A stretch of DNA of 64,000 bases, taken from positions 40,311,804 to 40,375,803 of the forward strand of contig NC_134096.1 of NCBI RefSeq assembly GCF_000715075.1. The letters run 5' to 3'. The first letter of the stretch is position 1. Each line of letters opens with the position of its first letter. Both the position numbers and the translations under genes were made by a program. Of this stretch, positions 44,189 through 54,780 are shown piece after piece. This DNA comes from Nicotiana tabacum (Eukaryota; Streptophyta; Magnoliopsida; Solanales; Solanaceae). The notes beneath the pieces are model-generated. The model did no database searches and was not told the origin of the DNA. It was given only the letters and a program-made list of their open reading frames with translations.

Positions 44189-46552
44189 TGTAAGGCCCTG
44201 TACAATTTTACCTAAAATCCGGGATTTCGTGGTGTCGAGGTAGACTTTTGGGTTGATCAATGCGTTGGGGAGTTGAAGAAATTTTTTTTGAGGTGCAGAG
44301 CATTTCTGTGATCAATTCTGCGGTCGCAAAACTAATATGTGGACCACACAACTGCCACAAACTGAGGTAGAAACCTGAGCAAATTTGGACCATTATGCGG
44401 CCGCATAATCATTTCGCGAACCGCTCAACCCATCACAGATCCAACATGAAATATTCCAGAGGGGAGTTTTACGGCGCATTATGTGACCGCAGAATAGGTC
44501 TGCGAAGCGCACATCAGTCACAAAATGGGGCATGACTGCCTAGTTCTGGAGGGCCATTATGCGGTCTACTTTGTGGATCGAAGAAGCGTTATACGGTCGC
44601 ATATGCGACCGCAGATCTGCATAGGGGGTCATTTTTGGAAATTTTCTTAACCGACCCTATTTTGATATAAGGCCTTACGGGGTCATTTTGAAGGCCAAAA
44701 TCTGATATTTTTTAGAGGAGTGAGAGTGTTCTAGAGAGAGAGAGGGGAGGAAACCCTAGGCTAATTATTCCTAAATCCTTGCTCAAGACTTGGAGAATTC
44801 ACAAAGAAAACTCACAAGGTCTTTATCTAAGAGGTAAGGTTCTAACTCTAGTCTTCAATTTCGAGTTTGGGCAGAAGATGGGAGATTGAGAGTGTGATTC
44901 TTGGGTATGAGAGTTGTTATTTATGCATGCATGTAAATATAAGGATGATGGAAAGGTAATTGAGCTAATATGAGTAAACTCTTAGGATTGAATTGGTTGT
45001 GGGGTGAGGGAAATCTTGTAGAAGAATTTTGTAGTCAAACTTGCACACCTAGTGTTTGATGAAATACCTAAATGAGGTGAACCCACGAAAATATTCCTAA
45101 TTATGATTCAATTTTGTTATGTTTCTAAATAGATTAGGCCTGCTAGGATTTTCGGAACATTGTAGTAATTTAAGGAAAGCTCAAAGCAAGGTATGTTGGC
45201 TAAACTCTTCTCTTAGAATTAAATCCCACGGTATTCGTGTATTTTATGTAAGTCCCGAGTTGTTCATTATAAAATTGGCTATTCCGAATAAGCTTGTGTT
45301 GAAAGATATATGTTCAATATATATCCCAAATGCTTTTATCATGTTATGTTATCATTTGAGAATGTGTTCAAAGTATGGGTTGTGCATTAAAAATGTTTCG
45401 ACTTCAAATCAAGTTCAAACGAAGGCTATTATGCCAAATTTTGTGAAAAACAATATATATGTGCCTATGACTCTTAATTGCTCACATGTGTATTAAAACC
45501 CTTGATTTGAAATGCCTTGTGGTTATTGATGATGATGATGTTTGAAAGTGAAAAAGGTGAGCATGAAATACTAAATATGGCCGACGTGCCAAGAATGATT
45601 TTATAATTGTGGCCACTAGTGCCAATAAAATAAAAAGACGTGAAAGAAGTATGAAACGATATGATTGGTAGAAAAGGATGATGTCAATCCACACATAATT
45701 GTGGTGAGACGGCCTAGCCGATTGGGTCGTGATCGGACGCCGTGCCGCACAGATGGTGGTGATTATGCTAGAAATTATAATTAAAATTGTGAATGTGGTT
45801 GATGTATTGGATAAGGCGGCCTAGCCGATCGGTCGTGATCAGACTCCCTGCTAAAAGTATGGTGGTATTGTGAATGGTGGCATATTGGTACTAAAGATCT
45901 CCCAACTTAAGATATGGAAATTTATTTGAACACTGCCTTGGTCCTAACTTGAGGTTTGATGTTGTTTGAGGCTTCCAATGATATTATAATTGTTCTTGCT
46001 TGTATTATTAATCGTTCTATTGAGAGGGTATTTTTTCATTCATACTAGTACTATTCCATATGTACTAACATCCCTTTTGCCGGGGGCGCTGCATCTTCAA
46101 TGTATGCAGGTGGTTCCACATCAGGAGACATTGATCAGTGATAGCGGTACACCCTCCTCCCAGCTGACTTGGTGAGCCCCACTTCATTTTGGGGTCATGT
46201 ATCATTTGTTCCTTGTGTATTGTGTATGAGGTATCACCGGGGCCTTGTTGCCGGCACTATCATTGTACTCTTTTGTATCTATTAAAGGCTCCGTAGACAT
46301 AGTGTGGGTTGTATATTAGTGTTAGGGAAGTAACACAAGTTATGTTGTGTTTGAATTACTTCTTCCACTTCAGACCATGAAAATGTGTGTAATTTAAGAC
46401 GTTAAAATAAAGTAACTAATGGTAATGAATTGGTATTGTATACATGATCTCCTTATTGTCTAATTAACGAAAATATGTATTCTCTTTATTCATAAGTGAG
46501 TTAGGGTAGAAAGTATCTAACAGGCTCCGCTCCCCGAGTCCGGGGCGTGACA
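44189..46552 (+). repeat. 3' LTR of gypsy element D, complete
   Basis: A 2364-bp LTR beginning TGTAAGGCCCTG and ending GGGGCGTGACA. The first 420 bp carry GC-rich palindromes (TGCGGTCGCA at 44319, TGCGGCCGCA at 44396, TGTGACCGCA at 44482, TGCGAAGCGCA at 44501 and others), mostly 19-20 bp apart. The sequence after 46552 is the resumed Athila third ORF. Confidence 0.92.
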
Positions 46553-47020
46553 CTATTGCAACACAGTCTTCAGTTCATGCACCTCAAATTCCCCCGACAG
46601 TTGAGGAGACACTAAAGAAGCTCCTAGAGAACCAGAACACCATCATGTCTACCCTGGTACAACATGGGTCAGTGATCGAAGAGCTGGCCAAAAATCAAAA
46701 AAATGAGAAAGTCCCAGGCCAGCAAGAAATCAGTGGACAAGCTCCGGAGACAGGTTACAAAGCTTGCTGCAGCCGAAGATATTCCGTTTGACATGTTGAT
46801 TGACCCACACCTTTCAGGCCCAGGTCCTGCAGCACCAGCAATACCGGTGGCCCCAACTGGCCAGTCTGAGGAGCCAGACTCTGCTTTCGACACTGCCGAG
46901 GCAATACGTCAGATGTTCACCAACCCAGTCACACTTAGAGCTGAGGATGATGAGATCCAGTTAGATGAGACTGAGGGCGGTGACATTGCTAAGGACACAG
47001 AAATGTCCAAGGAGCCATAG
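46553..47020 (+). pseudogene. Athila third ORF, 3' part
   Basis: Continuation of the ORF split by element D. The first part is open from 46553 (QSSVHAPQIPPTVEETLKKL) into KNQKNEKVPGQQ near 46700; a frame change there leads to 46703-47020 (KSVDKLRRQVTKLAAAEDIP), ending in an acidic tail and TAG at 47018. The helical charged segment near 46610-46780 looks coiled-coil-like. Its function is unknown, as for the 5' part. Confidence 0.75.
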
Positions 47021-47094
47021 GGAGTCTTTTTCACTCTTTCCCTTACTTTACTATTATTTTGTTAAGCATTAGGGACAATGCTTATTTTTATTTG

Positions 47095-47120
47095 GGGGGG
47101 GGGGAGGGAGGGAGGGGGTG
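47095..47120 (+). other. G-rich tract, possible G-quadruplex
   Basis: A run of ten G residues, then AGGGAGGGAGGGGGTGG. It has four or more G-triplets with short loops, so a G-quadruplex in the transcript or plus strand is possible. Confidence 0.75.
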
Positions 47121-48861
47121 GAGTTGGAGTTTATTTGATCTTATTTGATGATTTTGAGACATTTGGCTTGTAATAACTTGATACTATTTCTTCTTCTTCT
47201 CTCATTATGGATATATCTTCTCTTTCTCCCTCATTATGTATATTCGTTATGCTTTCGATAGTTTTCGCTTTGTAGATTCTTTATGCTTGTTTTCTTATTA
47301 GTTAGTGTTTAATTTAGTAGCTTATTTTTGATTTAGTAGCTTTTTTTTTTTATGTTTCAGTAGATAATAAGCCTTTGGTTTTCTTAATGTCACGGTTCTT
47401 TCCAAAGGTAGCTATTGTATGAATCGGGTGACTCATCCCAACGATGGATGGTGTCACAACCTTATTAAGGGAATGAGTCTGTTTTGTGTTTAGGTAATAA
47501 TAGTAGTAATAAATAAAAAGACCTAATTGAGTCATGCTCGAAGAGTCAACTGTGCTTCATTTGGTACAAATACGGTTAATTACGTGCTTATGGTTAAAAA
47601 CAAGGTTTTTGAAAGAAATAGCTCTAGTTAGTGACTTTGTAACTCTTGTGTTGACTTTGACAACCATCGGGTGGTTTAATTGAACCGTGGTGATTTTTAA
47701 ACTTGAATGTGGTCGTTGTGGGCCCTCAACTCTGTCCTCTTTATCAATTCAGTTGCGTGAGAGGTGCTTTTCTTTGTTGTTAGTCCAAGTACCCATATGA
47801 AAGGTCTAGAATTTGCCCCGAATGCATTTCAAGATGAAATCCTAAGTTTTGCTTGGCTTGAGAAGTGATTGTAGGTTTTTCTTGGCCCATTTGAATTTTC
47901 TATTGCCTACCAATGATGTCATCCCTAGTAAACCTCTTTGAGCCTTTAGCCGTTCTCATTTGAAAATCATGTTATAAGCCTTTAGCCATTCTATTGTGAC
48001 CCTCTCTTGGCACCCGAGCTTTCCTTAACACTCATGTAAAACAAATGGCTAAAAATGTAAGTTTGGGGGAGAGACGAGGAAATTGAAAAAGGTATCAAGG
48101 CACAAAAAGAGAAAAAGAAATAATGAGAAGAAAAGGCAAAGAAAAGAAAAGAACAAAAAGAAAAATGCAATAAAATGAATAAGTAGAAGACTTGAAGGGA
48201 TTCAAAGAAAGGCAATGACCCCAAACATGGAGAAATATGAATGTAATAATCAAGAAAGAGTGATGTTAAGTCTCTCTAGTCCACCAAGGAAAAGAAAGTG
48301 ACTCAAGGAATTGGCAAAGTGTGAGCCGAGAAATGAATGATGGAGTGCTTAAGGAAGATGTAACCACTCAACCATATTGTATCCAACCCTAATCCAAAAA
48401 TCTTCATTACATCCCGAAAGAAGTCCTACCTGATTTCAAGCCGAGTGAGCTTACATTAGTGGCGATCTACATGAGGGGCAAGGCTATGGTACTTGAAGCC
48501 GTACTTGTGACATTCTCTTGAGAGAGACGAGTGAACCTTTCATAAATATTTGGATTGAGTGCTAAGTTTCTTAAGTGAGCCAGGCAACCGGAAAGTAGAG
48601 GAGGAAGAGTTTGAAATCCACCATGACCTACATGATAGAGAAAGAGTCCTTGATGAGTAAAGTCAACTTTTGATGCTCAAATGTCACTCTAGAACTATAT
48701 GTGCACAAATGTTTAACTTGTCGCCTTGTTGATGATACCTAAGTAGTGTGGGTAATTGTTGGTCCCAACTGATGTGTGGATGGCTCACCTTCGACTTGCT
48801 GAAATGACCTTTAACTTTTGGAGGTAGGAACTAATTTATTTGCTTGAGGACAAGCAAAGAC

Positions 48862-48877
48862 ATAATTTTGGGGGAGT
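48862..48877 (+). promoter_or_regulatory. Athila polypurine tract
   Basis: AATTTTGGGGGAGT directly before the LTR start TGATAAGTGG, typical of Athila/Tat elements. Confidence 0.88.
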
Positions 48878-50386
48878 TGATAAGTGGAGATTTTGACTGC
48901 TTATTAACGCCTTTTAGCTTTTGTTTTAGCCCAAAAGTATTGAATTGTGTTCACGAAACTAATGAAATTGTGCAAAATTGCAGGAATGCTGGAAGTTGGG
49001 CTCCCGAGATGAAATCCGACTCAAAGAGGAGTAGTCTAAGCACAAGGCAATAAAGGGGCACAGAAGCATAAAATGTGCAGTCCGCAGAAGAAATTGCGGA
49101 CCGCAGAATTCCATCTGCGGCCGCAACCAAAGAGGAATTTTTTTAGAGATAATTGTACAAATTGCGGACCGTACATGAATTGTGCGGCCGCAAAAGATGG
49201 GCCAAAGGTCAAGATCAGAGAGATTTCAAAAAGACCAAGTCCAGAGCTTCAGTGAATTGCGGACAACACAAGATTTGTGCGGCCGTAGAAAATTGTCTTG
49301 CGGCCGCAATCCTACTATTGTGGATCGCAGAAAAGTGCATTGCGGCCGCAGAATCCCAGCTCGTGCCAGATGAAGAAGTCTGCGGACTGCACATGGAATT
49401 GTGCGGCCGCAGAACCTCTCGAGGGGCATTTTTGTCTGAGATTTTTAGACTTGTATAAATAGAAGAGTTTCACGAAATTAGGTCAAGTTTGAACATCAGC
49501 AATTACTGTAGCCATTTTTCTTTGCCATTGTAGGAAGTTTACTTAGCTTTGGTGTATTTTACAATAGATTTAATTATTTTAAGTTATCATTATGAGTTTA
49601 ATTAGTCCTTCTTCTTCATTTTCTTCAAACCAAAGTATAAGTAGCTAGAATTTTACTAGGGTTGTGACCCAACCATAGTGTGTAAACCTTATGGGTATTT
49701 AATTTAGTGCTTGTTTATGATTGGGTGTTTATTATTTAGCTTAGTTCATGCTTTAATTTGAGGAATTAATGGTTGCAAATATTAGTTCATGCCTATTTGA
49801 CTTAGTCTCTTCTTGAGAAGGAGAGACCTAGTCTAGGATAACTTGACTAACAAGAAATTGGGTTAATTGAGAGATTGATTTACCTAATTAAAGGGTTCAA
49901 CCTAGAGATAGTAATAACCCGACTTGAGCTTTTATCAACTGTTTTGTGTGATACCCATTTGGTCTTGAGAAAGCTAAATTGGGCAAAATCACTCTCTGAC
50001 CGAGAGGTATTGAGTGGGTAATTTAGAGTTGATAGCTATAATACACTCCAGTCAACAAAACAAGCATTAAAATCTTTTTCCCATTAGGTCAAACACCTAG
50101 GTAGTGGTCATAACTCTAGGCTTTTTATCAATTTGGAAAAACACCAAAAATAGTTATCTCTAGTTTTCTTTTGATATTTTGTAATCAATAGAGTAAAAAT
50201 TAGAAATAGAAAACCAATCTTTTTGTGGAAGTGCAATATCGATAATTCAATCGTGCACATTGAAATATATACCTCCTAACTCCCATCTTAGATCCATGTG
50301 GATTCGATTCCGACTCTTAGTTGGGTTTCTATAATTGCAAATGACCGTTTCATACTTCTTTTGAGGTGTGCAATTGGACGCGATCA
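48878..50386 (+). repeat. Athila 3' LTR, complete
   Basis: A 1509-bp LTR from TGATAAGTGGAG to GGACGCGATCA. A palindrome array occupies 49076-49411: TGCGGCCGCA-type sites start at 49076, 49095, 49116, 49163, 49183, 49258, 49278, 49299, 49319, 49341, 49381 and 49402. A TATAAATAGAAG box follows at 49455, so the array lies immediately upstream of the likely promoter. Downstream the R-U5 region is AT-rich. Confidence 0.92.
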
Positions 50387-51148
50387 AATACCACCCCATG
50401 TCCACTTTGCAAATGCGAGGCTGGTACTTGCAATTGCGACATCAGAGCACCAGCACACGAGCAAATTCTAGTTTCAGTCCAAATAATTTTGAAACACGTC
50501 TGAAACTCATCTGAGGCCTCGGGGCTCCAAACCAAACGTTCACATAAGTCTAAAAATATCATATGAACTCGCTCGCGTGATCAAAATACAAAAATAACAT
50601 CGAAAACTATGAATCAGACACCAAAATGCATGAATTTCAAAGTAAAGTTTAAGAACCTCTAGAATTGCAACCAAGCGTCTGAATCCTATCAAATCAACTC
50701 CAAAGGACACCAAATTTTGCAGACAAGTTTTAAATTGCATATTGGACCTATTCCAAGTCCTAAAACTAAATTTCGAACCCGATAGCCAAAATTCAACCTA
50801 CGGTCAAACTTCTAAACCTCAAACTGCCAAATTTCAACAAATAACACAAATCAGCCTACGGACCCCTGAATTCGATTTCGGATATATTCCGAAGTCCAAA
50901 ATCACGATACGAAGCTATCAGAGCCATTCAAATCTCGTTTCGGGGTCATTTTCCTAAAGTCAAAGTTTGGTTAGTATTTCTAACTTGGGCTTCTAAGCCA
51001 AGAACCAAAGGGTCCCAATCAACCCTAAACTTTTTCGAAATGAAACTAACCAACCCCGGTAGTCATAAAACCATAAATGCACATGTGTAAAGTATCAAAA
51101 AGGAAAAACAGGTCACAAATACATAAAACGACCGATCGGGTCATTACA
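50387..51148 (-). repeat. gypsy LTR fragment (family of element A)
   Basis: A minus-strand LTR fragment homologous to 11318-12079. On the minus strand it begins TGTAATGACCCGATCGG at 51148. Its other side is cut at 50387 by the Athila 3' LTR, so Athila inserted into it. No target duplication can be confirmed because the other flank of Athila is deleted. Confidence 0.88.
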
Positions 51149-52035
51149 ATAAGTGCTTGTATATAATGTCCACTCTCAGCGTAATATATATATGTTGTAG
51201 GAGTAAGATCTTTACTCCTAAGAACAAAAAGAATGAAATAGCATGTTGATATTATCTTTAAAGAAGTGGACTTAGTGCTTGTGTATAATGGTATCTAAAA
51301 TCCTACCAACAAAGCAATGATTGAGAAGTGTGGATACTTAATGATAAGAGTAATATTGTAAGAATATAAAAAATCTGTATATATTTGTTAAAATGGAGAA
51401 ATGAAAGGGAAAGTTTATTTTTGATATACTAGATTAGTAAAGGAAAATAACATCAATAATTAAAAGAAATACAAATGGTAACTCAATCAGATAATTTTGT
51501 AATTTCTTCTATGAAATAATTTTCTTGATGAGAGTATAAAAAACATTTAAAATAGAGAGAAATTAATACCCCATTAATTAACTATACACAAAATTAGAAG
51601 GTGTAATGACACAATTTAAAAGGTTGTACTCCCTATGATCATTTTCAGTTGTCAAGGTTACTTAAAAATAATTGATCCAAAAATATTTGTCATTTTAAAA
51701 AATCAAGAAAGAATTAATTAGAGGGAGGGAATGTTTTTTCTTCATCTGGTAGTTCATTCATTACGAATAAAAAAATATTTGGTTGACTAGTGAGGTCTTT
51801 AAAATGTCATACAGAACGCCGTGACATGAACTTTGTCAATAGATTCATAACTTCCTATTGATCTTGATTAGTTCTAGCTTAATTTTTTTATTGAGAGTTA
51901 TCTTTCTGGATCGAATCCATTTTTATACTATCTCCTGAAAAACATGCTTATCTGCATGTGCTTTTGGGGCCCACACTCAGATATTACTCGTTGCTTGTGA
52001 TTGCAGTCATTCCCAGAAAAAGAATAATATGAATT
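51149..52035. other. AT-rich non-coding stretch
   Basis: No gene seen. The phrase AGTGCTTGTNTATAATG occurs twice (near 51152 and 51270). A partial MITE-like end is annotated separately. Confidence 0.6.
51626..51720. mobile_element. possible MITE fragment
   Basis: TACTCCCTATGATCATTTTC resembles the left end of solanaceous Stowaway-like MITEs (TACTCCCTCYG...), but no matching right end with a TA was found. It is probably a truncated, decayed copy. Confidence 0.4.
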
Positions 52036-52453
52036 TATTATAAAATAAAGACTGTAAAGTAAAGACAAGTATAGAGAGAAACTGATATATTATTCAAACT
52101 TCAAACTTATGTACATAATGAACTGAATTCTCCTCTATTTATAGAAGAAAGGAAGCTGCTGTGTAAGCTGCTACTGCAAGCTGCTGTGTAAGCTGCTTGT
52201 AAGCTGCTGTGTAAGCTGCTTGTAAGCTGCTGCTCTAAACTGTTGTGCCAGATATAGATAATCTTCTATCATGGGTAATATTTATCCATAGCGGAGTACC
52301 GAAAGGATAAGCTTCTTCAGGAGGCTTATTTCCAATAGAGTACTAAATAGATAAATATATTTATGGCGGAGTCTCATATGGATAAACTTCTTCAGGAAGC
52401 TTATTTACAACGGAGTACTAAATGAACATCCATAATATAATATATTCATAACA
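52036..52453 (-). repeat. 3' LTR of the copia element
   Basis: A 418-bp LTR. On the minus strand it starts TGTTATGAATATATT at 52453. A TATA box (CTATAAATAG) is at 52135-52144, preceded by tandem AGCTTACACAGC-type repeats (52153-52240). The terminal base pattern at 52036 differs by one base from the 5' LTR. Confidence 0.92.
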
Positions 52454-52466
52454 CTCCCCCTTGGAT
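52454..52466 (-). promoter_or_regulatory. polypurine tract of the copia element
   Basis: On the minus strand CCAAGGGGGAG directly precedes the LTR start TGTTATG. Confidence 0.9.
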
Positions 52467-52653
52467 GTTCATTAAAAGATAATGTGCCTCGTTAAAACCT
52501 TACTAGAAAAAACCCAGTGGAAAAAAATCCTAGTGAAGGAAAAAGAGTACACATATTTAGTAATACGCATTGCTAACTGCCTCATTAAAAATCTTATAAG
52601 GAAAACCGTGTGGGAAAAAATCTTAATAAGGAAAAAAGAGTACATCGCGTATT

Positions 52654-54780
52654 TTACTCCCCCTGATGAAAACCTTGTTTCAAATATTTAAGTCTCCGCA
52701 TTCCAATCTTGTATACCATCTTCTCAAAAGTTGAAGTTGGTAAAGATTTGGTGAATAAATCTGCCGGATTGTCACTTGAACGGATTTGTTGCACATCAAT
52801 GTTACCATTTTTCTGAAGATCGTGTGTGTAGAATAATTTTGGTGAAATGTGCTTCATTCTATCTCCTTTTATAAATCCTCCCTTCAATTGAGTTATGCAT
52901 GCAACATTGTCTTCGTATAAAATTGTGGATCTTTTATCACACTCCAAACCACATTTTTCTTGAATAAAATGAATCATTGATCTCAACCATACGCATTCCC
53001 TACTTGCTTCATGAATAGCTATTATCTCAGCATGATTTGAAGAAGTAGCAATAATTGACTGCTTTGTGGAGCGCCATGATATGACAGTACCTCCACATGT
53101 AAACACGTACCCGGTTTGAGATCGAGCTTTATGGGGATCAGATAAATAACCTGCATCTGCATAACCAACAAGATCTGCACTATCTTTGTTAGCATAAAAC
53201 AAACCAATATCAAGAGTTCCCTTTAAATATCGCAATATATGCTTAATTCCGTTCCAATGTCTCCGTGTAGGAGAAGAGCTATATCTTTCTAGTAAATTAA
53301 CAGAAAATGCTATGTCAGGTCTTGTAGCATTAGCAAGATACATAAGTGCACAAATTGCACTGAGATAGGGTGTTTCAGGACCCAGGAGTTCCTCATCCTC
53401 TTCTGGAGGTCGGAACGGGTCCTTATTCACTTCAAGTGATCGAACAACCATTGGTGTACTCAATGGGTGTGCTTTGTCCATGTAAAAGCATTTTAAGACC
53501 CTTTCTGTATAGGCAGATTGATGGATAAAGATCCCGTCTGCTAAATGTTCAATTTGCAGACCAAGACAAAGTTTTGTCTTCCCAAGATCTTTCATCTCAA
53601 ATTCTTTCTTAAGATATTCAATTGCCTTTTGGAGCTCTTCTGAAGTTCCAACAAGATTTATGTCATCAACATAAACAGCAAGTATAACAAATTCTGAAGC
53701 CATTTTCTTTATAAAAATACATGGACAAATAACATCATTTATGTAACCCTCTTTCAGCAAATATTCACTGAGGCGATTATACCACATGCGCCCAGATTGC
53801 TTTAAACCGTACAAAGATCTTTGTAATATGATTGAGTACATTTCCCGAGATTTTGAATATGCTTCGGACATTTTAAATCCTTTAGGGATTTTTATGTAAA
53901 TTTCATTATCAAGTGACCCGTACAGATAAGCTGTAACCACATCCATTAGATGTATTTCAAGCCTTTCACGTAAGGCTAAACTGATGAGATATCGAAATGT
54001 TATGGCATCCATAACGGGTGAATATGTTTCTTCATAATCGACTCCAGGTCGTTGTGAGAATCCTTGTGCGACAAGGCGAGCCTTGTATCTTTCAACTTCA
54101 TTTTGCTCATTCCTTTTTCGCACAAAAACCCATTTATGACCAACTGGTTTTATACCAGCAGGTGTTTGGACTACTGGTCCAAAGACCTCTCTTTTAGCAA
54201 GTGCGTTCAATTCTGATTGAATTGCCCCTTGCCATTTTGGCCAATCAGATCTTTGTTGACATTCTTCGACAGATCGGGGTTCAAAATCCTCACTATCTTG
54301 CATAATGTTAAGTGCAACATTATATGCAAAAATATTATCCACCACTATTTCAGATCGATTTAAATTAATCCCATCTCCAGTAGAACTTATTAAAAGTTCT
54401 TCGCTCACTTGAGTCTCGGGTTTATTGATTTCTTCAGGAATCTCATAACTAATCAGATCTTGGATCTCTTCAGGAGATCCCTTCATAATATCATTTTGAT
54501 CATTTGTCGATTTTCTTTTTCTAGGATTTCGATCCTTAGAACCCATAAGCCTACCACGCTTCAGGCGTGCTTTAGGTTCACTAGCTCTCATATTAATAGA
54601 TGGTCCTGCTGGGACATCAATTCGAATAGGCACATTCTCTGCAGTGATATGTGACTTAGTTATCCTTTTCAAATCAGTAAATGCGTCTGGCATTTGATTT
54701 GCTATATTCTGTAAATGGATGATCTTCTGGACCTCCTGATTACATATAGGGGTACGTGGATCAAAGTGAGATAATGATGA
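52654..54780 (-). CDS. copia reverse transcriptase and RNase H, open
   Basis: An uninterrupted frame of 679 codons from the first Met (54693) to a stop at 52654; the frame is open somewhat upstream because it is the C-terminal part of a Pol polyprotein. After a linker, RT begins near 54200 (HKWVFVRKRNEQNEVERYKA), continues with DVVTAYLYGSLDNEIYIKIP near 53920 and QRSLYGLKQSGRMWYNRL near 53810, and has the catalytic box AVYVDDINLVGT near 53680 intact. RNase H follows: YADAGYLSDPHKARSQTGYV near 53150 and LYEDNVACIT near 52900. In the intact family it would be translated as part of Gag-Pol, not from its own start, so the open frame does not prove expression. Confidence 0.9.
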   Translation of the reverse strand, partial: SSLSHFDPRTPICNQEVQKIIHLQNIANQMPDAFTDLKRITKSHITAENVPIRIDVPAGPSINMRASEPKARLKRGRLMGSKDRNPRKRKSTNDQNDIMKGSPEEIQDLISYEIPEEINKPETQVSEELLISSTGDGINLNRSEIVVDNIFAYNVALNIMQDSEDFEPRSVEECQQRSDWPKWQGAIQSELNALAKREVFGPVVQTPAGIKPVGHKWVFVRKRNEQNEVERYKARLVAQGFSQRPGVDYEETYSPVMDAITFRYLISLALRERLEIHLMDVVTAYLYGSLDNEIYIKIPKGFKMSEAYSKSREMYSIILQRSLYGLKQSGRMWYNRLSEYLLKEGYINDVICPCIFIKKMASEFVILAVYVDDINLVGTSEELQKAIEYLKKEFEMKDLGKTKLCLGLQIEHLADGIFIHQSAYTERVLKCFYMDKAHPLSTPMVVRSLEVNKDPFRPPEEDEELLGPETPYLSAICALMYLANATRPDIAFSVNLLERYSSSPTRRHWNGIKHILRYLKGTLDIGLFYANKDSADLVGYADAGYLSDPHKARSQTGYVFTCGGTVISWRSTKQSIIATSSNHAEIIAIHEASRECVWLRSMIHFIQEKCGLECDKRSTILYEDNVACITQLKGGFIKGDRMKHISPKLFYTHDLQKNGNIDVQQIRSSDNPADLFTKSLPTSTFEKMVYKIGMRRLKYLKQGFHQGE

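Larger units (their letters stand above)
36849..46552 (+). mobile_element. Tekay-like Ty3/gypsy element D, nested in Athila
   Basis: A plus-strand chromovirus with LTRs on both sides: a 5' LTR missing its first about 394 bp (36849-38823), tRNA-Met primer site, gag, protease, RT, RNase H, integrase and chromodomain, polypurine tract, and a complete 3' LTR (44189-46552). It interrupts the Athila third ORF, which resumes at 46553. By eye the LTRs differ by about 5 percent over a 380-bp sample, so it is not very recent. Stops in every domain except most of RT make it inactive. Confidence 0.9.
47021..48877 (+). other. Athila 3' untranslated region
   Basis: About 1.86 kb without a supported gene. 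It holds a G-rich run at 47095-47120, a second TTTGGGGGAGAG tract at 48062-48073, an A-rich purine stretch at 48085-48200 and finally the polypurine tract before the LTR. The minus-strand frame at 47991-48224 is a by-product of the A-rich stretch. Confidence 0.75.
28097..50386 (+). mobile_element. Athila-type Ty3/gypsy element with nested insertion
   Basis: Order on the plus strand: 5' LTR remnant, primer site, gag, protease, RT, RNase H, integrase, palindrome-rich spacer, a third ORF in the env position, a long 3' UTR, polypurine tract and 3' LTR. The lack of a chromodomain, the long RT-RH-IN with the FMDD box, the primer site related to TTTGGCGCCGTTGCCGGGG and the extra 3' ORF all fit the Athila lineage. 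A gypsy element (36849-46552) is inserted in the third ORF. Without it the element is about 12.6 kb. Many stops in gag and pol make it inactive. Confidence 0.86.

Noticed and set aside
47991..48224. Minus-strand frame with a signal-peptide-like Phe/Leu/Ser-rich sequence
   Set aside because: It is the reverse of an A-rich purine tract in the Athila 3' UTR; low complexity, no domain.
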